From Ferrimonas sediminum (GTDB lineage Bacteria; Pseudomonadota; Gammaproteobacteria; Enterobacterales; Shewanellaceae), in the NCBI RefSeq assembly GCF_900100175.1, contig NZ_FNEM01000002.1, forward strand, positions 1-64,000: a stretch of DNA of 64,000 nucleotides. The letters run 5' to 3'. The position numbers and the translations under genes were made by a program. Under the pieces are notes generated by a model. It searched no databases. It had not been told where the DNA came from and was given only the letters and a program-made list of their open reading frames with translations. Below are positions 18,581 through 26,592 of this stretch, one piece after another (the stretch's first letter is position 1; each line of letters begins with the position of its first letter).

Positions 18581-18991
18581 CTACTGTACCTCTTTCAATA
18601 TACTCTCCACCACCACACCGGATTGAAAACGCAAACTCACTTCCTGCGTGTATCGAAGTGTAAAATCCAGTTCAACATTACAGTCAATAAGCTCCCCCTG
18701 GGGCAGGGTGAACTCCCCGGAAAACCAATCCGCCAGTATTGGCTCAGGAGCAGATAGCCGGTATTTTCCCTCTAAGCCGATAAGATAAAGCCGACCCTCA
18801 CTGATTTCCCAAGTGGCGATGTAGTTTCGCCAACAGGCCGATGACAATACGATACTGTCACCCTCCTGGCGACCCATCTCTTCATCACTCAATGCAGTAA
18901 TTCGGCCGTCATCGACCGGAAAACCAAGACAAACGGGCATTAAATACTCAGCCCCCTGATACACACACCGATCTTTGAATTGCGTTGTCAT
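18581..18991 (-). CDS. Orphan hypothetical protein beside the RAYT
   Basis: 136 residues, acidic, no signal peptide or membrane segment, with several Trp residues in WRNYIATWEI and ADWFSGEF. The sequence is predicted mostly beta and looks like a genuine small cytosolic domain. The motif order CWRNYIATWEI, LYLIGLEGKYRL and EPILADWFSGEF resembles a scattered family of uncharacterised bacterial proteins I remember only as hypothetical. It stands alone, opposite in strand to all neighbours, immediately upstream of the RAYT element, and its start region abuts the left repeat motifs. A role such as immunity or a modifier cannot be concluded. Confidence 0.6.
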   Translation of the reverse strand: MTTQFKDRCVYQGAEYLMPVCLGFPVDDGRITALSDEEMGRQEGDSIVLSSACWRNYIATWEISEGRLYLIGLEGKYRLSAPEPILADWFSGEFTLPQGELIDCNVELDFTLRYTQEVSLRFQSGVVVESILKEVQ

Positions 18992-19028
18992 ACCACCCCG
19001 ACTTTACTAACCAAACCATCCCTTTATC

Positions 19029-19070
19029 AGACACCCATACTATCAACGCTTTCTCTAATCAGACACCCAA
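19029..19070. repeat. Left-flank motif pair of the RAYT element
   Basis: Two copies of a motif, TCAGACACCCAT (19027-19038) and TCAGACACCCAA (19059-19070), 32 bases apart, upstream of the transposase. AGACACCCAT is the reverse complement of ATGGGTGTCT, which is repeated in the array downstream of the same gene. The transposase gene is thus bracketed by the motif in inverted orientation. Confidence 0.7.
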
Positions 19071-19133
19071 ACGATTAGCGCCGTACCAGACATCGGCTAC
19101 ACTGTGCACTTTGTTAGTTTCAAGGATGAGACT

Positions 19134-20114
19134 ATGCCCACAGCCAGAAACCAACTGGTGTCGCTGCAAGACACCCCTTTCTACCATTGCATCAGCCGTT
19201 GTGTACGCCGCAGTTTTCTTTGTGGCGTCGACGCATACACCGGCATCAATTACGAGCACCGTCGCGGCTGGGTCGAAAAGCGATTGCTGGCGCTCAGTGG
19301 CGCTTTTGCCATTGAAATCTGTGCCTTTGCCGTGATGAGTAACCATACCCATGTGGTGCTGCATGTGAATACGCAGCAGGCTGCGGCCTGGAGCACGCTG
19401 GAGGTGCTCACCCGCTGGCATCGGTTGTTTGCCGGTACCGAAGTTACCCGCCGATATTGTGATGATGAGCAACGAGACAACCTTGCTAGCGTCGAGTTGC
19501 ATCTGGTGGAACGGAAAGCCGAGCTCTACCGAACCCGCCTGGCAGACTTAAGCTGGTTTATGCGCTCTCTCAACGAGCATATCGCCCGAGAAGCCAACAA
19601 GGAGGACGAGTGTACCGGCCGGTTCTGGGAAGGACGCTTCAAATCCCAGGCATTACTGGATGAGCAAGCCCTGCTGGCCTGTATGGCCTACGTAGACCTT
19701 AACCCCATTCGCTCCGGCACTGCCAGTACACCAGAGCAGTCGGACTTTACCAGCATTCAGATGCGCATCCGTGCAGCTCTTCAAGGCAAACAACCTGAGG
19801 CCCTAAAACCTTTTGATAGTAGTGAGTTAGGTTTACACGCATTGCCGTGTCACCTCAATGATTACCTGGAGTTGGTGGAATTTACCGGCCGAGTCATCAG
19901 AGATGATAAAATCGGAACCATCCCAGCATCCTGTGGCCATCTTCTGCAACGCCTCGACATCGACCTGGAGAGTTGGATGGAGCTCTCTGAAGGCTTTGAG
20001 TACCAGTTTTGTCACCTAGCCGGTCGACTTCACAGCCTGCAACACTGCCGACAAACCGATGGCATGCATCGGATTCGAGGTTCGGGCAGCGCTAAACGCT
20101 TATTCGGTGCTTAA
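19134..20114 (+). CDS. REP-associated tyrosine transposase (RAYT, Y1_Tnp)
   Basis: A 326-residue HUH/Y1 transposase of the IS200-like superfamily. The metal-binding HUH motif is SNHTHVVLH (His71, His73), and the catalytic Tyr is probably Tyr186 in MAYVDLNPIRSG, the RAYT-typical hallmark. FWEGRFKSQ just before it is also typical. The ATG at 19134 has AAGGA 7 bases upstream; a GTG at 19104 is in frame but lacks one. RAYTs cleave and join single-stranded DNA at short palindromic repeats and are usually domesticated single-copy genes. Here the gene is flanked by inverted copies of TGGGTGTCT. The coding frame is intact. Confidence 0.9.
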   Translation: MPTARNQLVSLQDTPFYHCISRCVRRSFLCGVDAYTGINYEHRRGWVEKRLLALSGAFAIEICAFAVMSNHTHVVLHVNTQQAAAWSTLEVLTRWHRLFAGTEVTRRYCDDEQRDNLASVELHLVERKAELYRTRLADLSWFMRSLNEHIAREANKEDECTGRFWEGRFKSQALLDEQALLACMAYVDLNPIRSGTASTPEQSDFTSIQMRIRAALQGKQPEALKPFDSSELGLHALPCHLNDYLELVEFTGRVIRDDKIGTIPASCGHLLQRLDIDLESWMELSEGFEYQFCHLAGRLHSLQHCRQTDGMHRIRGSGSAKRLFGA

Positions 20115-20272
20115 TCACAACTCAGACCAACCATACACCACGCCGGACTCTCCCCGGGACTAAGTGGTGCCTGATTCAGGCCCCCTTTTCTTGCTAAACA
20201 TCGAAAAGTCTCTGGCGGCAATCAATAACATGGCAAACCTGGGCGATTCACGGCCCATTACTGAGTCCAGCA

Positions 20273-20467
20273 AAAAAATGTAGGAGAGAAACATTTACGA
20301 AGGGTGTCTACATAGAGCCTATGGGTGTCTACATAGAGCCTCTACATAGAGCCTGTAGAGCCTATTTACGATGGGTGTCTACATAGAGCCTAGCGAAAAA
20401 ATGTAGGAGAGAAACATTTACGATGGGTGTCTACATAGAGCCTTTTACGATGGGTGTCTACATAGAG
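20273..20467. repeat. Degenerate tandem array of the RAYT-linked motif
   Basis: Five full copies of GGGTGTCTACATAGAG start at 20302, 20323, 20373, 20425 and 20452, with truncated copies (TCTACATAGAGCCT at 20341 and GTAGAGCCT at 20355). A 28-base block beginning AAAAAATGTAGGAGAG occurs exactly twice, at 20273-20300 and 20396-20423, and contains AAATGT/ACATTT arms. The full copies are mostly preceded by TTTACGATG. Read on the minus strand each unit contains GTAGACACCCAT, with the GTAG tetranucleotide that marks REP elements. Spacing is irregular, so this is not a CRISPR. Confidence 0.85.
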
Positions 20468-20487
20468 AGGCAAGAGGTGCGGGACTG

Positions 20488-20496
20488 TGGCATAAT
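20488..20496 (+). promoter_or_regulatory. Extended -10 promoter for the HAD gene
   Basis: TGGCATAAT is an extended -10 (TGn followed by CATAAT, five of six to TATAAT), 34 bases before the ATG of the HAD phosphatase. No good -35 is seen, which an extended -10 does not require. It begins only 20 bases after the last repeat of the array. Confidence 0.5.
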
Positions 20497-20529
20497 GCGG
20501 CCCTTTCGCTCACTCATGCTGTACGCCTA

Positions 20530-21180
20530 ATGACTTATCAAGCTGCCATTTTCGACATGGATGGCCTCCTGTTGGACACCGAGCGCCTGTGCATGCGCAT
20601 CTTTCAGCAGGCTTGTGAAACACAACAACTGCCGTTCTACGAAGAGGTCTATCTCTCTATCATTGGCCGCAACGCCGCCGGCATTGAACGCATCTTTCGA
20701 CAGGCGTACGGCAAGGATCTCGACCGGTTGCATGAAGAGTGGCGCTGCCGCTACCACGCCGTGGTGGAACATCAGGCTATTCCGATAAAACCCGGTGTGG
20801 TTGAACTACTGGAGTGGTTGAAATCCAAGGGCATCGCCACGGCGGTAGCCACCTCAACGGCCAAAGAGGTCGCCAGGAAAAAACTGACACTGGCTGGACT
20901 GGATCGCTATTTTGACGTCCTGGCAACCGGGTGTGAGGTCAGCCAGGGCAAACCCAATCCGGAGATTTACCTGTTGGCCGCAACCCGACTCAACGTCGCT
21001 CCGGCGAAGTGTCTGGCCTTTGAAGACTCCAACAACGGCGTCCACTCCGCCGTGGCTGCCGAGATGATTACCTATCAGATCCCGGATCTTGTGAACCCCA
21101 GTGATGAGGTGCTGGCGTTCGGCCATACCGTCCTGCCCTCAATGGTTCAGGTGCTCGACGACCTGAAACAGCGCCAGTAG
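20530..21180 (+). CDS. HAD-superfamily phosphatase, beta-phosphoglucomutase-like
   Basis: 216 residues with all HAD motifs: motif I DMDGLLLDTE (nucleophile Asp9, general acid Asp11), motif II in VATSTA, the Lys in SQGKPNPEIY, and motif IV in AFEDSNNG. The helical cap inserted after motif I places it in subfamily I with beta-phosphoglucomutase, YniC and YqaB-type sugar phosphatases. It should hydrolyse small phosphorylated metabolites in the cytosol; the exact substrate cannot be told. It is a single gene with an extended -10 promoter and faces the rssA gene tail to tail. Confidence 0.88.
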   Translation: MTYQAAIFDMDGLLLDTERLCMRIFQQACETQQLPFYEEVYLSIIGRNAAGIERIFRQAYGKDLDRLHEEWRCRYHAVVEHQAIPIKPGVVELLEWLKSKGIATAVATSTAKEVARKKLTLAGLDRYFDVLATGCEVSQGKPNPEIYLLAATRLNVAPAKCLAFEDSNNGVHSAVAAEMITYQIPDLVNPSDEVLAFGHTVLPSMVQVLDDLKQRQ

Positions 21181-21285
21181 CAGAGGCCTTCCCCTTTTGG
21201 GTCTTGGCGGCCAGCGCTTCGATGGCGCCGGCCGCGCACCGCCCCAGAGGCACACCCGAACGATTTGCTCTGACGCCATCATGCA

Positions 21286-22218
21286 TCAGGAGAAACGCTG
21301 CACTTCGGCTTCGATCTGGTGCTGTATCCGCAGCACCGCTTCCTCACCGGCCGCAATCGCCTCGCCCGCCCGCTGAAACTCCATGGTGTTGATGTCGCCC
21401 ACCCTGGGCATCACTAACGCCTCTGGCGGATCCCCCATCAACCGAGCCCGCTTATGCCGCTGCTCGAGGATCTCCATCGACTGGTGCATCACCGCCAGCA
21501 TATTCGGCTGAGCGGTTGCGGCATTGGAGAAGCGATCAGCAAACTCATTCACCAATTCCTTACCACTGGCCAGCAGATCCATAAACCCAGTGGCCGATGC
21601 CTCCGTTTGTGGCTGTACCTGGCTGCTGACGTTAGTCAGGCGCACCGGTTCGGCCACCGCCTGGCGGACATCGCCGTGCAGGTCGACGGCAATGACCAGA
21701 TCCGCCCCCATGGCACGACAGGCCGATACCGGCACCGGATTGACCACGGCCCCATCCACCAACCAGCGTTCACCAATCTGCTTGGGCTCCATCAAACCGG
21801 GGATGGAACAGCTGGCACGCACAATGTCAGACAGGGAACCGCTGTCCAGCCACACCTCCTGCCCGGTGTAGAGATCCGTGGCCACCGCCACATAGGGTTT
21901 ATTCAGTTGATCGATATCGATGATCCCAAGGGCATCACTGGCTGCCTTGAAGATCTTCTCCCCGGAAACCAGGCCACCCCGGCGCCAGGACAGATCCAGT
22001 AACCCCACCACATCCCAACTGGAAAAGCCCCGTACCCACTGCTCCAGCTCATCCAGTTTGCCCGCCGCATAAGCCGCACCGACAAACGCACCGATGGAGC
22101 AGCCGGCCACATGAGTGGGAATGATGCCGATGCGGTTCAGTCCTCTCAGCACGCCAATATGTGCCCAGCCCTTGGCTGCACCACTGCCCAATGCCACCCC
22201 AATTTTCACATCCGCCAT
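21286..22218 (-). CDS. rssA: Patatin-like phospholipase, RssA family
   Basis: 310 residues, cytosolic. The patatin catalytic dyad is present: Ser41 in GCSIG and Asp155 in DGAVVNPVP. The oxyanion loop is LGSGAAKGWAHIG at residues 10-22. Sequence and length agree with RssA of E. coli and the NTE-like esterase group, predicted to hydrolyse phospholipid or lysophospholipid acyl esters. The ATG is preceded by GGAGATCCT. The C-terminal third (about 215-310) is helical and may bind membrane or partners. It is a lone gene between the HAD gene and the LuxR pair. The in vivo role is not defined for this family. Confidence 0.87.
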   Translation of the reverse strand: MADVKIGVALGSGAAKGWAHIGVLRGLNRIGIIPTHVAGCSIGAFVGAAYAAGKLDELEQWVRGFSSWDVVGLLDLSWRRGGLVSGEKIFKAASDALGIIDIDQLNKPYVAVATDLYTGQEVWLDSGSLSDIVRASCSIPGLMEPKQIGERWLVDGAVVNPVPVSACRAMGADLVIAVDLHGDVRQAVAEPVRLTNVSSQVQPQTEASATGFMDLLASGKELVNEFADRFSNAATAQPNMLAVMHQSMEILEQRHKRARLMGDPPEALVMPRVGDINTMEFQRAGEAIAAGEEAVLRIQHQIEAEVQRFS

Positions 22219-22346
22219 AGGATCTCCAGATTTCGGTCGACGTCCCGATTACAGCTGAAAGCCGAATAGAACCGCATTACTGCCTGATATACAAAGAATA
22301 CAGTCAGGGTTGGGAAGGAACAAGCTGCGCCCGCAGTGACGGAGCC

Positions 22347-23510
22347 TTATCGGGAGGGGGGGAGGTTCGGGTGGCCAGCCAGAGCCAACAAGGGATCGTG
22401 CAGGCGCGCAATCAACTGCTGCTGACTATGCACATTGAATTTCCTCAATAGGGATTGAATGTGAGTCCGCACCGTGGTTTCTGCCACAAAGCACTCATGG
22501 GCAATGGAGCGGGCATCCAGCCCCCTGGCGACGTATTGCGCCACATCCAGCTCCCGGGCCGACAGCCCCATCTGTCGTTGCATCAGGCTAAGGCTCAGGT
22601 GATCAGTCTGGTGATGGCTTCTCAGCAACACCACTGCATTCAGGCTGGCATCCTCGAAGCTGTGGCTGCTGACGCACCAGGGCCGCACCAGGGCTTCCAA
22701 CGGTGAACTGCGACTGCCCAGCATCAACGGTGACAGCTGCGGTACACTGTGCTCATCGACGATGTTGCAGGCTCGATACAAGGCCTGTTGCAGTGCCTGC
22801 TGTTGTTGATGGTCACTGAGCTCCAGGCGACCGCCGCAGATCTTACCGATGCCATTCTCCAGCAGCAAGGTTTCGGCCTCGGCGTTAAAGGAGCGTACCC
22901 GACCGGAGGCATCACACACCACGGCGCCGACCTTCATCTCATCGAGGTGACGAAACGGCCCCGTGCGGCACTGCAGATGATAACGACTCAGCTCATCCAG
23001 CTGCAGCGTCTGAGTCAGATGGGGCATCAGCAAGTCCAGGCGACGGACAAAGTCAGTATTAAACGGCGCCTTATCGGCGCCGCGGAAAAACGACAGCCGG
23101 AATACCTTATCGCTCCCCGGCAAGCTGGCATAGCCGCCGCACAGGTGCAAAATACCGTGGTCGGCATTGAAGTCGTTGTAGATCTCCGAGCTCAGGTAGT
23201 CTTCGAAATCCACCACCTCCTGAATGGCGTAGAACCGCCCCTCTTTCAGCTCCCGGTTAACCATTAATGCTTCGGCCACCATGTCTTTATCGTGATAGTA
23301 GCGGTTGTAATCGGCAATGCCCTCGAAGCCGACATCGGCCAGGCTGTCTGCGGCCAGGGTCTGCTTATCCACCAGCGTTACCCAGCCGGCGTCGGAACCG
23401 GCATCCTGCAAAAAAGTCTCCAGCCAGTACTGCCAGTGACCCCCATGCACAACGCCCTGATAGAGATTGATGATCAGCTCATTGACCTGGTACTCAGACA
23501 ATCTTGGCAT
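22347..23510 (-). CDS. LuxR-type transcriptional regulator with PAS-like domain (paralogue 2)
   Basis: 387 residues. The N-terminal 190 residues form an unrecognised helical sensor region starting MPRLSEYQVNELIINLYQG. A PAS-like stretch follows (VGAVVCDASGRVRSFNAEAE), and a LuxR/FixJ HTH closes the protein (LSARELDVAQYVARGLD, VAETTVRTHIQSLLRKF). There is no receiver Asp pocket, so it probably senses a ligand directly. The ATG at 23510 has a strong GGAGGAG; upstream in-frame codons are Arg-rich and unlike protein. It overlaps the end of the upstream paralogue by 17 bases, so the two are co-transcribed. Confidence 0.82.
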   Translation of the reverse strand: MPRLSEYQVNELIINLYQGVVHGGHWQYWLETFLQDAGSDAGWVTLVDKQTLAADSLADVGFEGIADYNRYYHDKDMVAEALMVNRELKEGRFYAIQEVVDFEDYLSSEIYNDFNADHGILHLCGGYASLPGSDKVFRLSFFRGADKAPFNTDFVRRLDLLMPHLTQTLQLDELSRYHLQCRTGPFRHLDEMKVGAVVCDASGRVRSFNAEAETLLLENGIGKICGGRLELSDHQQQQALQQALYRACNIVDEHSVPQLSPLMLGSRSSPLEALVRPWCVSSHSFEDASLNAVVLLRSHHQTDHLSLSLMQRQMGLSARELDVAQYVARGLDARSIAHECFVAETTVRTHIQSLLRKFNVHSQQQLIARLHDPLLALAGHPNLPPSR

Positions 23511-24492
23511 CGCTCTCCTCCCCGGCGCCTTCAGGCGGCCTCGGCGGCGGGTACAAGCCACTCCACTCCAAGCCGTTGAGGCCACAGTGCATCTTCACCA
23601 TCAGATGGTTAAGGCTGCGACTGCCGGTTTTTTGAAGGATTTTTCTGATGTGACTGCGAACCGTGCTTTCGCCGATATAGAGGCTCTCGGCGATCTGCTG
23701 TGCCAGCAAGCCGTTGGCCAGCAACACCGCCACTGCGGACTCTTTTTTCGACAGGTCGTACAGTTTCTGAAAATAATCCTTCGAAAAGGTCCGGCTTTGC
23801 CCCTGCATGCGAATCAGCATCAGGTGCGATCCCGGCGGATCAAAGAATGGCCTGACCAGCACCTGATAACTGCGTCCCCATAGCATTCTCGGTACCCAGC
23901 AGGATTGATGGCTTTCCATTACACTGGTCAGGGCCGTCATCAATGGCGACGGCAGCACCGCCACATACGGATCAGGCTGACGTTGCAGTATTTCGGTTCC
24001 TAAGGGATTGCTGGCCAGCAACCGACCACGATTGTCACACAACAGCGCCGCAGTATGGTCCGCCGACAGCAAAAACGGTTCCGGTTTGACACTGGTGTGC
24101 AACACACTGCCCCATTGCACCAGATGGGGTCTGAGCAGAACCATGGCCGGATGTTGCCACAACGCCGACTGACGGCCGTTACCCAGACACAGCCACAAGC
24201 CGTAGTGGGTGTCCTGGCGGGCAAACCAACCAAATCGCTGCTCCACACGGTCATGGTTGCGCTCCAAAGTCAGCGCGACCTTAAAGGCGTTCAGGTTCTC
24301 CTGGGCGCTGGCATCATCGAGCGCACAATGGCTCACTACCTCACGGCCATCCCCCGTCCCCACCACAGCCAATTGCACGGCGTCGGATTGCAATATGACC
24401 TGCAACTGGCTGACCCAGGTCAGCCAGGGCTGTTCCTCGGTGCCCGCAACGTACAGCCGCTGTATCAGTGGATTGACAGATTCAATCACCAC
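23494..24492 (-). CDS. LuxR-type transcriptional regulator with PAS-like domain (paralogue 1)
   Basis: 332 residues with the same plan as the following gene: N-terminal uncharacterised sensor region, PAS-like middle (AALLCDNRGRLLASNPLGTE) and C-terminal LuxR HTH (LAQQIAESLYIGESTVRSHIRKIL). The start chosen is the GTG at 24492 with AAGGAGG 7 bases upstream; this aligns the N terminus with the paralogue (VVIESVNPLIQRLY against the paralogue's start). The frame is open further upstream, but without ribosome-binding site or similarity. It is divergent from the SulP transporter 374 bases away, which is its most obvious candidate target, though this is inference. Confidence 0.78.
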   Translation of the reverse strand: MVIESVNPLIQRLYVAGTEEQPWLTWVSQLQVILQSDAVQLAVVGTGDGREVVSHCALDDASAQENLNAFKVALTLERNHDRVEQRFGWFARQDTHYGLWLCLGNGRQSALWQHPAMVLLRPHLVQWGSVLHTSVKPEPFLLSADHTAALLCDNRGRLLASNPLGTEILQRQPDPYVAVLPSPLMTALTSVMESHQSCWVPRMLWGRSYQVLVRPFFDPPGSHLMLIRMQGQSRTFSKDYFQKLYDLSKKESAVAVLLANGLLAQQIAESLYIGESTVRSHIRKILQKTGSRSLNHLMVKMHCGLNGLEWSGLYPPPRPPEGAGEESDAKIV

Positions 24493-24866
24493 AATGATGC
24501 CTCCTTGATTCCCTTTAACATCTTCGCAAACAACTGAAAAATCAACCGTTGCTGTTAAAAAAGTGGCAGCAGGATTATTTCGACAATAAAGGCAAGGTTG
24601 TCCCTTAGATTCAATGACAAAATAGATATATCCACCAATAATCAATAATCCCCATATTTTTCATAGGGATAATCACACACCCAAACTAATTATCGGCGGA
24701 AAAAATGGCGAATATTCTGAAGCAAACTTTGACATATAAAGCTTCATATTCCATACCTTTCCAAAAGCAACGAAAATGTAATTATTTTTGACTATCCTCA
24801 CCAATAATGTCAGACTGCGCGGCTTTTTAGTGTCCCATCAACCAACATACAGTGGTGAAATAAGCA
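24493..24866. other. Divergent promoter region between LuxR pair and sulP
   Basis: A 374-base AT-rich gap. TTGACA at 24729-24734 could be a -35 for sulP, with the weak -10 CATACC 17 bases on. No strong inverted repeat that would mark a LuxR-type binding site stands out by eye. Confidence 0.4.
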
Positions 24867-26426
24867 ATGTTTGAGCTTAGAAGTAATCCAGACGCGTCGG
24901 CCCGGGCCGATATTCTGTCGGGATTAACCGTTGCCCTCGCGCTGGTGCCAGAGGCCGTTGCCTTTGCATTCGTCGCCGGAGTCGAACCCAAAGTCGGCCT
25001 CTACGCCGCCTTTATGGTCGGTCTGATCACCGCCCTCATCGGCGGACGCCCGGGCATGATCTCCGGCGCTACCGGCGCCCTGGCCGTCGTCATGGTCAGT
25101 CTGGTGGCCGAGCACGGCGTTCAGTATCTGTTTGCCACGGTGGTGTTGATGGGACTGATTCAGATTGCCGCCGGCGCTTTTAAGCTGGGTAAGTTCATTC
25201 GCCTGGTGCCTCACCCTGTTATGCTCGGTTTTGTGAATGGCCTGGCCATCGTGATCTTTATGGCTCAGCTGGGCCAGTTTAAGGTGGCCAATGCCGCTGG
25301 CGAAATGGTGTGGATGGAGGGAGAGCAGCTGTACATCATGCTCGGCCTGATTGCCCTTACCATGGCCATCATTCGCTTCCTGCCAAAATTGACCACCGCC
25401 GTGCCCTCCTCTCTGGCGGCCATCGCCACGGTAACCGCGCTGGTGCACTTTGCCGGTATTGAAACCGGCACCGTTGTGGACTTTTTGCGCAACATGACTG
25501 GCGATGCCAATGCCAGCCTGTCCGGCACACTGCCGGAGTTTGCCATTCCCATGGTGCCGTTCACCCTGGAAACCCTGTACATCATTCTGCCCTACGCCTT
25601 CATTCTGGCGGCCATCGGCCTGATTGAGTCGCTGCTGACCCTGACTCTGGTGGATGAACTGACCCAGACCCGAGGTCAGGGCAACCGCGAATGTGTCGGC
25701 CAGGGTGTGGCCAACATCGTTACCGGTTTCTTCGGTGGTATGGGTGGCTGTGCCATGATTGGCCAGAGCATGATCAACATCAACTCCGGCGGTCGTTCTC
25801 GCCTGTCCGGCGTCACCGCCGCCCTGGCGCTGCTGGCGTTTATCCTGTTTGCCAGCAGCCTCATCGAGATGGTGCCCCTGGCCGCTCTGGTGGGTGTGAT
25901 GTTTATCGTGGTACTGGGTACCTTTGAGTGGTCCAGCTTCCGCATCATGCGAAAAGTGCCTAAGTCCGATGCATTTGTCATTGTACTGGTGTCGGCGGTA
26001 ACCGTAGCCACCGACCTGGCCATTGCGGTTCTGGTGGGCGTGATCGTCTCGGCGCTGCGCTTTGCCTGGGAGCACGCTACCCACATGGTCATCAGCAGCA
26101 AAGAAGACAAGTTCGGCCGCAAGGTCTATCGGATCAACGGTCCACTGTTCTTCGCCTCGACCTCCAGCTTCCTGGAGCAGTTCGACGCCAACAATGACCC
26201 TCAGGAAGTGATTGTCGACTTCGGCGACTCCCGAGTGTGTGACCACTCGGCGCTGGAGGCCATTGATACCCTGGCAGAGCGTTACCTGAAACAGGGCAAA
26301 CACCTGCACCTTCGCCACCTGTCCGACGAATGTCGCCAGTTGCTGCAGAAAGCCGGTAACCTGGTAGAGGTGAACGTCATCGAAGATCCCACCTACAAGG
26401 TGGCGGTCGACGAACTGGGCGGCTAA
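24867..26426 (+). CDS. SulP-family anion transporter with STAS domain
   Basis: 519 residues: a SulP/SLC26 membrane domain with many hydrophobic helices (about 15-400) and a C-terminal cytoplasmic STAS domain (about 425-515). The N-terminal signature [21 protein letters not shown] is SulP-typical; the STAS domain carries the conserved DHSALEAID. SulP proteins carry sulfate, bicarbonate or dicarboxylates, often with sodium or protons. The closely packed [14 protein letters not shown] resembles the family's substrate-site region. The substrate is unknown; no cysteine or carbonic anhydrase genes are adjacent. The start has only a weak ribosome-binding site. It ends at a clear terminator. Confidence 0.88.
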   Translation: MFELRSNPDASARADILSGLTVALALVPEAVAFAFVAGVEPKVGLYAAFMVGLITALIGGRPGMISGATGALAVVMVSLVAEHGVQYLFATVVLMGLIQIAAGAFKLGKFIRLVPHPVMLGFVNGLAIVIFMAQLGQFKVANAAGEMVWMEGEQLYIMLGLIALTMAIIRFLPKLTTAVPSSLAAIATVTALVHFAGIETGTVVDFLRNMTGDANASLSGTLPEFAIPMVPFTLETLYIILPYAFILAAIGLIESLLTLTLVDELTQTRGQGNRECVGQGVANIVTGFFGGMGGCAMIGQSMININSGGRSRLSGVTAALALLAFILFASSLIEMVPLAALVGVMFIVVLGTFEWSSFRIMRKVPKSDAFVIVLVSAVTVATDLAIAVLVGVIVSALRFAWEHATHMVISSKEDKFGRKVYRINGPLFFASTSSFLEQFDANNDPQEVIVDFGDSRVCDHSALEAIDTLAERYLKQGKHLHLRHLSDECRQLLQKAGNLVEVNVIEDPTYKVAVDELGG

Positions 26427-26445
26427 GCCTCCGCCTTTGCCAGAT

Positions 26446-26470
26446 AACGCCGTGGTTTCGCCACGGCGTT
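26446..26470 (+). terminator. Terminator of sulP
   Basis: A 10-bp perfect stem (AACGCCGTGG / CCACGGCGTT) with a TTTCG loop, followed by GTTGTTTG. Confidence 0.8.
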
Positions 26471-26561
26471 GTTGTTTGTGGCACAGGTGATAACGCCGGC
26501 GCCGCAGCGGCCACTCTGCAACACCAAAGATGCAACCGCACGTTACCTCACGCCGAATACA

Positions 26562-26587
26562 ACAACGCCCCCAACCGGGGGCGTTGT
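26562..26587 (-). terminator. Terminator of the repeat lipoprotein gene
   Basis: An 11-bp perfect stem (ACAACGCCCCC / GGGGGCGTTGT) with a 4-base loop, followed on the minus strand by the T-rich TTGTATT. Confidence 0.75.
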
Positions 26588-26592
26588 CTCTG

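Larger units (their letters stand above)
20115..20529. other. RAYT 3' flank: repeat array and promoter of the next gene
   Basis: A 415-base non-coding stretch. The first 155 bases are unremarkable, 20273-20467 is a degenerate repeat array, and an extended -10 promoter follows at 20488-20496. No coding potential is seen. Confidence 0.6.

Noticed and set aside
18524-18757. 77-codon plus-strand frame over the orphan gene
   Set aside because: Overlaps the better-supported minus-strand 136-residue gene and has no protein-like pattern.
20273-20467. CRISPR array
   Set aside because: Repeats are short, unevenly spaced and partly truncated, without uniform unique spacers and without cas genes; they fit RAYT-linked repeats.
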